Notes: generated from the sequence alone by a model not told the origin. A stretch of DNA of 64,000 bases from JAFGGG01 sp964634205 (GCA_964634205.1 CAZWKE010000010.1:1-64000), one strand, 5' to 3'. Positions 41,738-51,334 are shown, counted from the stretch's first letter. Numbers and translations are program-made.

Positions 41738-42943
41738 TCAAATAATCTTCAGTTTCTTGCCTTCTTTGGCTGCAATCTCCAAGATTTTATCAAGCTCATC
41801 ATCGGTATGAATGGACATATACGAGGTCCGAATCATGGCCCGGTTGGGAGGAACTGCCGGCGGAAGGACGGCGTTTGTGTACACTCCCTTGTCGAACAGG
41901 GCCTTCCAGAAGCGTAAGGTTGTGGTATATTCCCCCGTAATGAGAGGCACGATCGCGGTTTCGGCCACGTCGGTATTGAAGCCCAAAGAGGAAAAGCCAT
42001 CGATCATTTTTTTGGCTATTTCCTGCAGGCGCCGGGTATGCTGCGGTTCATTTTCAATTATTTCAAGACTCTTCAGTACCGCTGCCGTATGGGGCGGCGA
42101 CATGCTGGCGGTGAAAATCAGCGGCCGTGAACTGTGTTTTATGAACTCGATCACGTCCTTGTCTCCGGCCACAAAACCCCCGATGGAGGCAAAGGATTTG
42201 GAAAAGGTGCCCATAATAAAGTCCGTATGGTTCTTTACCTTATAATGCTCCTCGGTACCCCTGCCGGTTTTGCCGACCATGCCGATGGCGTGCGCCTCGT
42301 CCAGGTAGATACGGGCCTTGTATTTATCCGCCAGTTTTTTTATTTCGGGGAGCTTGACAATATCACCTTCCATACTGAATACCCCGTCGGTCAGGATTAT
42401 TTTCGGTTCCGCTGACGACACCTCGGAAAGTGCCTTTTCCAGGCTTTGCGGATCATTGTGCTTGAAGCGGTGAATGTTCAGTGTGCCTTTCAGCCCTTGG
42501 GCCAGAAAAATACCGTCCATGATTGAGGCGTGATTATAGCGATCGGTAAAAACATGATCATTCGGCGAGATCAAGGCAGAAATTGAGCCCAGGTTGGCCA
42601 GGTACCCTGCCGTAAAAACGAGGGCGGCTTTTTTCCCTACAAATTTGGCCAATCTGTGCTCAAGTTCTTCATGAAGCTCAAGGGTCCCGTTTAAAAAACG
42701 TGAGCCCGAACAGGTTGTCCCATATTTTTCAATCGCCTTTATAGAGGCTTCCTTAACACGCGGATCGGATGCCAAGCCCAGGTAGTTATTTGAACCCGCC
42801 ATAATAATCTTCTTTCCGTTATAGGTCACCGTGCTGCCGTGAATCTCTTTAAGCGGAATAAAGTAAGGGTAGTAACCGATTAACCTGACCCGTTTGGCCT
42901 CCTTTACCTTTTTATCTATTTTTACTTTATGAAGAAAATCCAA
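41738..42943 (-). CDS. Alpha-oxoamine synthase, related to serine palmitoyltransferase
   Basis: 401 residues, PLP fold type I. Lys249 in GTFSKSFASIGG is the PLP lysine; His138 (YNHASIMDG), Asp215 and His218 (DEAHAIG) are the other cofactor contacts. The FSKSFASIGGF segment, rather than GKALGG, resembles serine palmitoyltransferase and related long-chain enzymes more than glycine C-acetyltransferase or BioF. These enzymes condense an amino acid with an acyl-CoA. Start TTG at 42943 follows GGAGG. It converges on the acc operon, which makes fatty-acid precursors. Whether it makes sphingolipid-like bases or another alpha-oxoamine is open. The 209 bases upstream show no recognisable element beyond A/T-rich sequence. 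Confidence 0.8.
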   Translation of the reverse strand: MDFLHKVKIDKKVKEAKRVRLIGYYPYFIPLKEIHGSTVTYNGKKIIMAGSNNYLGLASDPRVKEASIKAIEKYGTTCSGSRFLNGTLELHEELEHRLAKFVGKKAALVFTAGYLANLGSISALISPNDHVFTDRYNHASIMDGIFLAQGLKGTLNIHRFKHNDPQSLEKALSEVSSAEPKIILTDGVFSMEGDIVKLPEIKKLADKYKARIYLDEAHAIGMVGKTGRGTEEHYKVKNHTDFIMGTFSKSFASIGGFVAGDKDVIEFIKHSSRPLIFTASMSPPHTAAVLKSLEIIENEPQHTRRLQEIAKKMIDGFSSLGFNTDVAETAIVPLITGEYTTTLRFWKALFDKGVYTNAVLPPAVPPNRAMIRTSYMSIHTDDELDKILEIAAKEGKKLKII

Positions 42944-43152
42944 CTTTCATACCCTCCTTTTTACTGCATCGCGTTTTTCCTGCAACAAACGGTGTCATTA
43001 TTCGAATAAAATAAAATCAGGTGGTATTTTAATATAGAGCGTATGAATTGTAAAGCCGGGTAACCAAGTTATTTTGCTGTAGTGGTTCGAAGACTGCGCC
43101 CGGAAATACATGTATCCGCCAAAACGTACCATCAGAATGACGCGGTTGCCGG

Positions 43153-43806
43153 TTAAAAATTAATAACCAGTAAGGTAAAATTATACGCGGCATGCGCAAG
43201 TGCGATGATATGAATGTTTTTCCATTCATAAAATATATAACAGAAAAACAGACCTAGTAAAAAGGCCGATATAAAACCAAAAAGATTTTCATACAGGTGA
43301 GCCGAGGCGAAAATCAGACTGGAGGTAACCGCGGCGATATGTTTGTTTACGTGAAACTCCCCAAAACGGGTCAGGAGGTATGAGCGGAAAAACAGTTCTT
43401 CCCGATAACCCACCGTCAGGCAAAAAACGGCGATCAGTGGAATTTGAAACGGATTGTGCATTCCCCATTGCAGTGGTGTCGTTACCTGGTCTTTAACGCC
43501 CTGCGGAAGAAGCTGCAGCAGAAGAAGCAGCGGGGTCACCACCACAAACGTGCCCAGGAATACCGGGAGAGCATACAACAGTTTTTTATCGGGTTTTGTT
43601 ATTCCAAAATCTTTTAGAAGCGGCGGTTGTTGAATCCAGATGATATACACCAAAAGAAAAATATGGGGCAGGGCCAGGACAATATAGCCGATCATCATAC
43701 TTTGGAAATGGGCGGAGGCCGCGGTTTGCAGGCTGGACTGAAATACATAGCCGGGCAGAAAAAAGGCGGAGAAGAGTATTATTATCTCAATTATCTTGCG
43801 TTTCAT
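43153..43806 (-). CDS. CPBP-family intramembrane metalloprotease
   Basis: 217 residues with about six hydrophobic segments. Signature residues are Glu136-Glu137 and Arg141 in YREELFFRSYLL, His170 in ASAHLYEN and His205 in ALAHAAYNF, the complete CPBP (Rce1-like/Abi) active-site set. The family includes CAAX proteases and bacteriocin-immunity proteins; a target cannot be predicted. TATACT (43821-43816 on the minus strand) lies nine bases before the ATG, and no Shine-Dalgarno sequence is present. Confidence 0.88.
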   Translation of the reverse strand: MKRKIIEIIILFSAFFLPGYVFQSSLQTAASAHFQSMMIGYIVLALPHIFLLVYIIWIQQPPLLKDFGITKPDKKLLYALPVFLGTFVVVTPLLLLLQLLPQGVKDQVTTPLQWGMHNPFQIPLIAVFCLTVGYREELFFRSYLLTRFGEFHVNKHIAAVTSSLIFASAHLYENLFGFISAFLLGLFFCYIFYEWKNIHIIALAHAAYNFTLLVINF

Positions 43807-43945
43807 ACGGATAACAGTATACGCTGTTTTTCCGCCTTTTTTCCAGTGTGGCCTTGGACAAATTAAAAAAAAATAATAGTATTATATTGGTTTTATTGAA
43901 ATTGATTCAAATAAAGATATATATAAAGGAATCGATAATTATATT

Positions 43946-44980
43946 ATGTGGATTTTTCTCCTGGTTATTATATTTATTTTTCTTGTCGGCGGTTACCTGT
44001 TCTTAAGACGATTAGGCGGGGGCACTTTCCCCTGGGTTCATTTTTATGCGACCGGAAAAGAATCGGGATTCACCTTCAAAGAAATCAATCTGCTGCGTAA
44101 AATCGCCGTGGAGAATAAGCTGCAGAATCCAACCTCGTTATTCTGGTCGGTGAAGCAGCTTGAAGGTTCCATCAAGGGACTCATTCTGAAATTCAGGGCT
44201 TTGGGAGTTGAGAGTGAACCGCGCAGTCAGAACCTGATCGCCAAACTATTTGAATTCAGAAAGCGGGTCGAGTTAAGCCAACCCAAATACAAAATCGGGA
44301 TAAAATCTTCAAAGAATATTGTTCAGCATCAGAGATTGCGTATGATTCTGCCCGGTTTTGACGCCTTTTCTACCAGTGTTGTTGAGAATTTGAACAAATA
44401 TCTGGCACTTTCCTATCCGCGAGGCCCGCAGTTACCCCCCGGTTTTTCCTGGAAGGGCAAAAAAATCGGGGTGCATTTCTGGCGGCTCAATGATGCGGGA
44501 TATTTTTTTCAAAGCAAGGTTATCGACGATTATATCAACAGAAAATATCCGATTATCCATATTGCGCATTCCGATAATCTTGTGCGGACCCAGAAAAGAA
44601 GATCGGTAAGGATCGAATGCAATATCGCCGCCGAGTTATATCCGATGAGGGTAATGAACGAAGCGGATGAACACCCGGAGGACAGCCGGGGACTACGCTG
44701 CAAACTGGTGGATCTTTCCGAAGACGGCGCGGCAATCCTGATCGGCGGCAGGGCCAAACTGGGTCTGGTGATCAAGCTTCAGTTTGAACTTGCCGCTAAA
44801 CTTATTATCATGAACGGCGTGATAAAAGGAATAAACTTTGATCAAAAGCGCAACCGCTCAATTTTACATATGCAGGCCATGCAGCCCAGCGCCTCGATGC
44901 AGAACGCAATTCTCTCCTATGTGTACAATATATTCGGAGACAGATCCGATACTACATCCGTGAAACCGGTCGTTCCTTGA
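43946..44980 (+). CDS. Membrane-anchored PilZ-domain protein (probable c-di-GMP receptor)
   Basis: 344 residues. One N-terminal membrane segment (MWIFLLVIIFIFLVGGYLFL). Residues about 45-215 form a helical and mixed region typical of spirochaete PilZ proteins. Residues about 220-335 are the PilZ domain: the Arg-rich switch RTQKRRSVRI and DLSEDGAAI (DxSxxG) bind cyclic di-GMP. These receptors are associated with motility and host adaptation in other spirochaetes. No Shine-Dalgarno sequence is near the ATG; TTGAAA with a TATATA box lies upstream and GATAAT lies six bases before the ATG. Confidence 0.85.
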   Translation: MWIFLLVIIFIFLVGGYLFLRRLGGGTFPWVHFYATGKESGFTFKEINLLRKIAVENKLQNPTSLFWSVKQLEGSIKGLILKFRALGVESEPRSQNLIAKLFEFRKRVELSQPKYKIGIKSSKNIVQHQRLRMILPGFDAFSTSVVENLNKYLALSYPRGPQLPPGFSWKGKKIGVHFWRLNDAGYFFQSKVIDDYINRKYPIIHIAHSDNLVRTQKRRSVRIECNIAAELYPMRVMNEADEHPEDSRGLRCKLVDLSEDGAAILIGGRAKLGLVIKLQFELAAKLIIMNGVIKGINFDQKRNRSILHMQAMQPSASMQNAILSYVYNIFGDRSDTTSVKPVVP

Positions 44981-45057
44981 AAAATGATTGATTTTTAGGA
45001 CAAGGAATACTAAAATTACTAAGAGAATCAATTTTAACCCAAAAAGAAGGTGTCTAT

Positions 45058-46239
45058 ATGAAGATAAAATACCTGATCACCTGTTTCTTGTTTATTTCAA
45101 TCAACTCTTTCGCTCAGAATGAAAGCAGCAAGCTTGGTGCCTATATGAAAAATTTCAATAAAGGAGATACACAGGTCAAGCTGCAGCTGATCGAAGAAGC
45201 CGCCGGTCTTGATTCTCCCGCGCTGGGACCGCTTTTTAAAAGCGCGGTGGATTACGCGGTTTCCAATTCAAGTCAACTGAATACCGATAATTATCTGAAA
45301 AGGTTCTCTATTATTGCCGTAAATGAATGCGCGGACCTGAATGTGGAAAACGCAAAATATCCGGTTTTAAGACTGTTTAATGAAACCAATGATTTTACGC
45401 TGCAGGAAGCCGCATTGAAGGCCCTGGCGGTCCTGGGTAAGACCGATTCTGCCATTATTACCAACCTGAATAATTATCTGGAAAATCAGAACAACATCTA
45501 TAAAACCGGGAAAATACCGAATAAAAAGATTGTTGCCGTCTGTCTTAAAACCCTGGCGGAACTGGACGATGCCTCTTCATTTACCCCGATTTTCAATACG
45601 ATGATTCTTGGTTATGACAAAACCATCAGCGCGCTTGCCTACAAAACAATACTGAATCTAGCGGGAGACTTTCGCACAAGTATTTTTAATATTATAAAAA
45701 ACGGGACCACGGTCGAGAAAAAGCGGGCGCTTGAAGTGGGGTTGGGCCACCAGACCATGGAGGACACAAAGAAGGCGGAGATTGCCGAATATGCCCTTGA
45801 TATTGCGCTGCATTACACAACGGCCAGTCCGGAGGACAGAAACATGATCCGGGAAATTCGGGATACCGCCACAGAAGCCTTAAGCGGATATAAATGGGGG
45901 AAGGCCACCGGCCTGATTATTTCACAGTTCGATACCGTGCTGCTTGAATACGAACATGGCGTGGCTCCCAAGAATTCGGTGCTGCTTGCGATTAATGCCC
46001 TGGGGAATATGGGAACTCACGAAGCCGCGCAACGGCTGACCCTTTATTTGAATATTTTAAACGCGTACACGGAAAACAAGAAAAAACACGATACCCAGAT
46101 CATGTTCGCAGTGATATACAACCTGGGGAAGCTGGGCGATAAAATCGCCTATGATGATCTGATGTATATAAAATACCTGAGTTATTCCGGTGACATTAAA
46201 GCTGCCGCACAAAAAGCGATTAAAAATCTGAAATGGTAA
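45058..46239 (+). CDS. Exported HEAT-repeat-like protein
   Basis: 393 residues. Signal peptide (KYLITCFLFISINSFAQ). The mature protein is almost all alpha-helical with HEAT-like repeats, such as ETNDFTLQEAALKALAVLGK, KKIVAVCLKTLAELDD, SVLLAINALGNMGTHEAAQRL and IMFAVIYNLGKLGD. This resembles spirochaete HEAT proteins of unknown role. AAGAAGGTG precedes the ATG. ComEC begins three bases after its stop without a clear ribosome-binding site, so the genes are coupled. Confidence 0.78.
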   Translation: MKIKYLITCFLFISINSFAQNESSKLGAYMKNFNKGDTQVKLQLIEEAAGLDSPALGPLFKSAVDYAVSNSSQLNTDNYLKRFSIIAVNECADLNVENAKYPVLRLFNETNDFTLQEAALKALAVLGKTDSAIITNLNNYLENQNNIYKTGKIPNKKIVAVCLKTLAELDDASSFTPIFNTMILGYDKTISALAYKTILNLAGDFRTSIFNIIKNGTTVEKKRALEVGLGHQTMEDTKKAEIAEYALDIALHYTTASPEDRNMIREIRDTATEALSGYKWGKATGLIISQFDTVLLEYEHGVAPKNSVLLAINALGNMGTHEAAQRLTLYLNILNAYTENKKKHDTQIMFAVIYNLGKLGDKIAYDDLMYIKYLSYSGDIKAAAQKAIKNLKW

Positions 46240-46242
46240 TCC

Positions 46243-47694
46243 ATGACACGGATGCTCTCTCCTCTGTTCTTTACGGCTCTGGGCCTGCTTGCCGTTTTGT
46301 ATGCAGGTACGGTGATTCCTGTTTTTGTGTTTATCCTGTCGTGTGTGATTGTGACGGCCCTGGGGATTACCGGCTTTCTATGTAAATCAGCCGAATTGAG
46401 GAAAAAGGGGCCGGCATTAATCTGTCTGGGGCTGGGGCTGTTCCTCGGCAGTATTCTTTCTCAGAGTATTACCGGTGAAAGGTATTCCTTTTTTACGGGC
46501 ACAGACCCTTCCAGAGTCGCCTGGTTCAAGGGGTATCTTACCGCGGATGACCAGAAATTACATGATGACGTGAGTGTATGCACATTGCAGCTTACGGCCG
46601 CGGCAACCAAGGACCGTTCTTTTACAGCGGAGGCATACGGTGAGATCAGGCTTTTTATCAGACACAGTACCGGGGTGTATGCCGGACAGGTGATTGAAGT
46701 AAGGGGTAGGCTTACAGGTGGTCAAAAAAACAGTGCGGGGACGGTAAGTTCATGGGTGGACAATAAACAAATTCATATAATTGGTTTTCATTCATGGTTT
46801 TCCCACGCCAGGTATGCGGTGCTGCAGTGGTGCAGCGCGCGTATTGAAAAAATGGGGGCACCCCAAAATTCGCTTTTTAAGGCGCTCTTTTTAGGGGACC
46901 GCAGGGGCTTGGATGCCGACCTGCGTCAGTCGCTTGTGAATACAGGCAGTGTGCATCTACTCGCGGTTTCCGGGCTGCATGTGGGGATTGTGTTTTCGTT
47001 CATTGCCCTCCTGCTTTTTCCGCTTCCCTCAAAAAAAATAAAGATAATAGTCGGCTCACTTTTTGTCCTGGGTTATCTTTTCCTGGTGGGCGCAAAACCT
47101 TCACTGCTGCGTGCCTCGATCATGATCGTTACGGCCGGTATCGCCTCCCTTTTGGACCGGGACTTTAATCCTTTGAATATATTTTATTTAAGCCTGGTGA
47201 TTGCGGTATGTATTGATCCCTCTTCGGTTTTTACCCTTTCGTTCGGGCTTTCATACTGCGCGGTCTTCGGCATTCTTACTGTAGGCAGGGGATTAAACTC
47301 ATTTCTTATTCCCTATCTGCCCGCGTTTGTCCGCGTTCCATTGTCGTTTTCATTGGGCGCCCAATGCGCGACCCTGCCGCTTGTCCTGCTCTATTTCAAA
47401 CAGGTATATGTGCTGAGTTTTCTGGCGGCACTCATCATGGTTCCGCTTGTTACCGTGTTTGTCTGGGGCGGTATTATCTTCCTTGCAGTGAGCAGTATTC
47501 CTTTTACACCGGTGTATCGATCGGCTACAGTAATCTTTGAATTCCTCTACCGGGCGATCTTTCGGATAAGCCGGTTTTTTTCACAAATTCCCGTCCTGAT
47601 TACGGAATGGAACAACTGGTATCTGGCCGTCTTTTTTCTGTTGGGGGGCATGGCCTTTTATATTTTTTACCGGAGAAAACACTATGAATTATGA
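46243..47694 (+). CDS. ComEC/Rec2-family membrane protein without the C-terminal hydrolase domain
   Basis: 483 residues with about ten membrane segments. The ComEC core is recognisable by HLLAVSGLHVGIV and by ALFLGDRRGLDADLR just before it; an N-terminal OB-like domain (about 80-180) precedes it. Full ComEC proteins carry a C-terminal metallo-beta-lactamase domain; this one ends after the membrane core. Family members move single-stranded DNA across the inner membrane in transformation, but natural competence is not established for spirochaetes. It overlaps rsmA by 11 bases, so the end of this gene is fixed. Confidence 0.88.
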   Translation: MTRMLSPLFFTALGLLAVLYAGTVIPVFVFILSCVIVTALGITGFLCKSAELRKKGPALICLGLGLFLGSILSQSITGERYSFFTGTDPSRVAWFKGYLTADDQKLHDDVSVCTLQLTAAATKDRSFTAEAYGEIRLFIRHSTGVYAGQVIEVRGRLTGGQKNSAGTVSSWVDNKQIHIIGFHSWFSHARYAVLQWCSARIEKMGAPQNSLFKALFLGDRRGLDADLRQSLVNTGSVHLLAVSGLHVGIVFSFIALLLFPLPSKKIKIIVGSLFVLGYLFLVGAKPSLLRASIMIVTAGIASLLDRDFNPLNIFYLSLVIAVCIDPSSVFTLSFGLSYCAVFGILTVGRGLNSFLIPYLPAFVRVPLSFSLGAQCATLPLVLLYFKQVYVLSFLAALIMVPLVTVFVWGGIIFLAVSSIPFTPVYRSATVIFEFLYRAIFRISRFFSQIPVLITEWNNWYLAVFFLLGGMAFYIFYRRKHYEL

Positions 47695-48532
47695 ATCGCC
47701 GCAGGAGATCAGGGAGATCCTGCGGCGGCAGGGTATTGCCTTAAAAAAACGCTGGGGGCAGAACTTTCTCATTAACCGGGGCGCCAGGGAGAAGATTTCA
47801 GCACTGATCGATGCCGGGGAAACGGAGACCGTCTGGGAGATCGGCCCCGGCCTTGGTGCGTTAACGGTGCTGCTGCTGCCCGCGGCGGGAAAACTGATTG
47901 CCTTCGAGATAGACCGGGGGCTTGTCCGCTGGCTTACGGAGGAGTTTTCCGGCAACACAACTTTCTCCGTGTGCCAGGGAGACGTGCTCAAGACCTGGCC
48001 GCGAATCTATGAAACACAGGGAAAGCCGCAAAAAGTATGCGGGAATTTGCCGTATCGTTCGGCATCCGCGATTATTCTTTCGTTTATTATGGCGGAAGTA
48101 ATGCCGTCCCGTATGGTGTTCACGGTGCAGCGCGAACTGGCCCTGCGGATGAGCGCGTCACCGGGTTCAAAAAATTATTCGGGATTTTCCGTGCTTTGTC
48201 AAAGTATGTTTGCCCTGGAACCGGGAGGAGAATTGAAGCCGGGATCATTTTACCCGGAGCCGGATGTGCGTTCAAGCATCGTCGTTTTTACTCCGTGTGT
48301 GCGTTGGCAGGGGGCTTTCCCACGGGAATGGTTTTTGCGGCTTGTAAGAATCGGCTTTGCCTCGCGGCGTAAGACCTTTAAAAACAATATTCTACAGACC
48401 CCCGATTTGAACCCTGTAGAAAAACAGAGGGTGCTTGCCGTATTGGAACAGAATTATTCAGTGGAAAGGCTGCGGGCGGAAGAGTTGAGTGTTGATCAGT
48501 TTATTGAGCTGGCCCGGAAATGCGGCAGGTAA
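47684..48532 (+). CDS. rsmA: 16S rRNA dimethyladenosine transferase (KsgA)
   Basis: 282 residues. Dimethylates two adjacent adenines near the 3' end of 16S rRNA in ribosome maturation. KKRWGQNFL at the N-terminus, SAM motif EIGPGLGALT, acidic FEIDRGL, DVLKTWP and the catalytic NLPY (about residues 116-119) are all present, with the C-terminal helical domain (RIGFASRRKTFKNNIL). CGGAGA lies before the ATG, which overlaps the comEC end. Confidence 0.95.
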   Translation: MNYESPQEIREILRRQGIALKKRWGQNFLINRGAREKISALIDAGETETVWEIGPGLGALTVLLLPAAGKLIAFEIDRGLVRWLTEEFSGNTTFSVCQGDVLKTWPRIYETQGKPQKVCGNLPYRSASAIILSFIMAEVMPSRMVFTVQRELALRMSASPGSKNYSGFSVLCQSMFALEPGGELKPGSFYPEPDVRSSIVVFTPCVRWQGAFPREWFLRLVRIGFASRRKTFKNNILQTPDLNPVEKQRVLAVLEQNYSVERLRAEELSVDQFIELARKCGR

Positions 48533-48599
48533 AAAACCTGATTTCAGCCCGGGCCTACTGTTCAATGCCGGACATTTTTTTTATAATTTAAAAACGGAC

Positions 48600-50819
48600 A
48601 TGGAACTTTTTGAAGCGGCGACAGAAGATAAATTTCAACCCCTTGCCTATAGAATGAGACCGCGTACTCTTGATGAGTTCGCGGGCCAGGAACACATCGT
48701 CGGGCAGGGGCGTCTGCTGCGCCGGGCCATCCAGGCGGACCAGCTTTCATCGCTGATCTTTTACGGACCGCCCGGTACGGGCAAGACAACCCTGGCCCGG
48801 GTGATTGCCGGCAGTACCCGCAGCCGGTTTATCACGATCAACGCGGTGCTTTGCGGGGTGAAACAACTGCGCGAGGTGATCGACGAGGCCAAGCAGGAGC
48901 GCGCGCTCTATGACAAGCGGACCATTTTATTTGTGGACGAGGTCCACCGCTGGAACAAGGCCCAGCAGGACGCGCTCCTGCCGTGGGTGGAGCGGGGGAC
49001 CGTCATTTTTATCGGTGCCACCACCCAGAACCCTTTTTTTGAGGTGAACAGTGCCCTGCTCAGCCGCAGCAGGATCTTTCAGCTTCTCCCGCTCACAGCC
49101 GATGATCTGGCCGCCATAGCCCGGCAGGCCCTGGGGGACAGGGAACGGGGTTACGGGAAGTACAACATACAACTGGATGATGATGCCCTGCGGCATATCG
49201 TTCATATTGCGGCCGGAGACGCCAGGAGTTTGTTGAACGCCCTTGAACTGGCGGTAGAAACCACTCCCGCGATCTTCCCCCCTCCCGATGACAGTCCCAT
49301 CCATATTACCCTGCCCATTGCGGAAGAAAGCATCCAGAAACGGGTTGTGCTTTACGATAAAGAGGGTGATTATCATTTTGACGTGATCAGCGCCTTTATT
49401 AAGTCATTGCGCGGTTCCGATCCCGACGCCGCCCTGTACTGGCTGGCAAAAATGGTGCATGCGGGCGAGGACCCCAAGTTTATCTTCCGGCGTATGCTGA
49501 TTTTCGCCGGCGAGGATGTAGGGCTGGCTGATCCGCAGGCCCTGGTGGTCGCGGAAGCGGCGGCGCGCGCGTTTGAGCGTGTGGGTATGCCCGAGGGACG
49601 GTATCATCTGGCCCTGGCCACCCTGTATCTTTCCACTGCCCCCAAATCAAACTCGGCCATGGCCTTTTTCGACGCCCTTGCCTGTGTAAAGCAGGAGGAA
49701 CAGGCGGATGTCCCCGCACACCTCAAGGACGGAAGCAGGGACAAACAGGGGTTCGGCCATGGTGAAGGGTATTTATATCCCCATGCCTACAGAGACCATT
49801 GGGTGGCCCAGCAGTACCTCCCCCATAACCTGCAGGGCAGGGTGTTTTACCAACCGGGACAAATCGGCTATGAGGCAGGCATACGAAACGAGGTTATAAA
49901 GCGGCGGGAGGCCCAGCTTGCGGTTATGTTGGAAGAACCGGTCCCCGACATTCTTACCTTTACCCCGGATACCCGGCAGAAGGATGAGTGGCTGAAGCGG
50001 GCGATCAACACCGGGGGGAGGGTACCGGCTGATATGCGCGAGGCGGTGTTCTCTCATTTGCCGCTGCAGCGTCACCATTGTGTCCTGGACCTGAACGCGG
50101 GAAGCGGGCTTTTTCTCTGGGAAGCGCTGCGCCGGGTCCCCGAAGGCAGCGTGTATGCCTTGACCGGAAATGACAGCGAATATGAAACACTGAATCATTT
50201 TGCCGGGGGGTTACCCGAGCAGGAAAGACCGCAGTTTGTCAGGCAGTCCCTTGAGACCCTGACCCTCCCGTTACAGAGTACCATGCTGAAGCATATCAGG
50301 TTTGACGCGGTTGTCGGCAGGAATAATTTTACCCGTCTTAAGGATAAGCCGGAGACACTCGGCGTGATCCACAGCCTGTGCAAAGATGGCGGATTTCTGG
50401 GATTGGCCCAGGTGGTTCCCGTGAAGGGCAGCAGGCTTTCCGAACTGGTAAGCGGAAAGGGAGCCGGGGGAAAAGCAGTCGAGTATCTGGTCCGGGCCGA
50501 GGACAGGATTTACACGGCACCCGACAATCCGCTTGTCTGCTGGAATGAAGAGGACCTGTGGGCCGCGTGTGAACAGGCGGGCTTTTCTTTGGTCTGGAAC
50601 GAGGTGAAAACATATCATGAAAAAAGACGGCTGAGTGCTGATCTGGTTGACAAATGGTTTGATCCGGATACGCCTCACCTGGGATACGGCAAAGCCCTGA
50701 TGGAGTTTCTGAATCGGGATGAGTTTGCCTTGGTAAAAGACTCTGTTTCGGGGGAGCTATCCGATACGATCGCGGGATGGAAGGTCACCGTGGCAATGTT
50801 GGTGGCAAAAAAACAGTAA
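48600..50819 (+). CDS. rarA: RarA/MgsA-type AAA ATPase fused to a methyltransferase-like domain
   Basis: About 739 residues from the ATG at 48600; a longer frame to 48489 would overlap rsmA. Residues 1-430 are RarA: YRMRPRTLDEFAGQEHIVG, Walker A YGPPGTGKTT, Walker B LFVDEVHRWNK, the sensor segment IGATTQNPFFEVN and the C-terminal tetramer region (EDVGLADPQAL, DALACVKQEEQADVP, YPHAYRDHWVAQQYLP). RarA acts at stalled replication forks. Residues about 455-739 are an added Rossmann-like domain with CVLDLNAGSGLFLWEA, a SAM-methyltransferase-like motif I. The fusion is one reading frame without a stop. TATAAT lies 12 bases before the ATG. Confidence 0.9.
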   Translation: MELFEAATEDKFQPLAYRMRPRTLDEFAGQEHIVGQGRLLRRAIQADQLSSLIFYGPPGTGKTTLARVIAGSTRSRFITINAVLCGVKQLREVIDEAKQERALYDKRTILFVDEVHRWNKAQQDALLPWVERGTVIFIGATTQNPFFEVNSALLSRSRIFQLLPLTADDLAAIARQALGDRERGYGKYNIQLDDDALRHIVHIAAGDARSLLNALELAVETTPAIFPPPDDSPIHITLPIAEESIQKRVVLYDKEGDYHFDVISAFIKSLRGSDPDAALYWLAKMVHAGEDPKFIFRRMLIFAGEDVGLADPQALVVAEAAARAFERVGMPEGRYHLALATLYLSTAPKSNSAMAFFDALACVKQEEQADVPAHLKDGSRDKQGFGHGEGYLYPHAYRDHWVAQQYLPHNLQGRVFYQPGQIGYEAGIRNEVIKRREAQLAVMLEEPVPDILTFTPDTRQKDEWLKRAINTGGRVPADMREAVFSHLPLQRHHCVLDLNAGSGLFLWEALRRVPEGSVYALTGNDSEYETLNHFAGGLPEQERPQFVRQSLETLTLPLQSTMLKHIRFDAVVGRNNFTRLKDKPETLGVIHSLCKDGGFLGLAQVVPVKGSRLSELVSGKGAGGKAVEYLVRAEDRIYTAPDNPLVCWNEEDLWAACEQAGFSLVWNEVKTYHEKRRLSADLVDKWFDPDTPHLGYGKALMEFLNRDEFALVKDSVSGELSDTIAGWKVTVAMLVAKKQ

Positions 50820-50832
50820 GGAGGGGATACTT

Positions 50833-51288
50833 ATGAGACTCTATCTTATCCAGCATGGTGAGGCAAAAGGCGAACAGGAAGATCCGCAGCGGGGGCTTAC
50901 CGCCCGGGGTGAGGCCGATACCGGGCGCAGCGCGACCCTGCTGGCGTCGCTACAGCCGACAGTTTCAGAGATCAGGCACAGCAGTAAACTGAGGGCAAAA
51001 CAGACGGCTGTGATCCTGGCGGCGGCCATGAAGGCGGAAGATCTTTTACATGAACAACAGGGATTGGCCCCCAACGACCCGGTACAGGCTTTGGCCGCAG
51101 AACTTGTTCACCGGCAGGAATCACTGGCGGTGGTCGGGCACCTGCCGTTTTTAAGCAGATTGGCCGGTTTGCTTTTGTGCGGACACGAGCAGCGGCATCC
51201 TGTTGCCTTTTACAATTCAGGCGTGGTTTGTCTGAATTATGATGGTGAGAGTTGGCAGGTTGAGTGGGCGGTTCCGCCTTTTCTTTAG
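50833..51288 (+). CDS. sixA: SixA-like histidine phosphatase
   Basis: 151 residues, the single-domain histidine phosphatase family. The nucleophile His8 is in QHGEA, with Gln in place of the usual Arg of RHG, a known variation in SixA-like proteins. HSSKLRAKQTA and the second His103 in VGHLPFL complete the site. SixA proteins remove phosphate from histidine-phosphorylated signalling or PTS proteins; the partner here is unknown. GGAGGGG precedes the ATG, 13 bases after the rarA stop. It converges on the CBM-like lipoprotein gene. Confidence 0.85.
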   Translation: MRLYLIQHGEAKGEQEDPQRGLTARGEADTGRSATLLASLQPTVSEIRHSSKLRAKQTAVILAAAMKAEDLLHEQQGLAPNDPVQALAAELVHRQESLAVVGHLPFLSRLAGLLLCGHEQRHPVAFYNSGVVCLNYDGESWQVEWAVPPFL

Positions 51289-51334
51289 GTAATGATACTG
51301 TGCCTGCGCCCGGGTGGTTTTTATCACAGTAGGT

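Noticed and set aside
48489..48599. Longer N-terminus of the RarA fusion from 48489
   Set aside because: It would overlap the end of rsmA in another frame; the ATG at 48600 begins the conserved RarA sequence.
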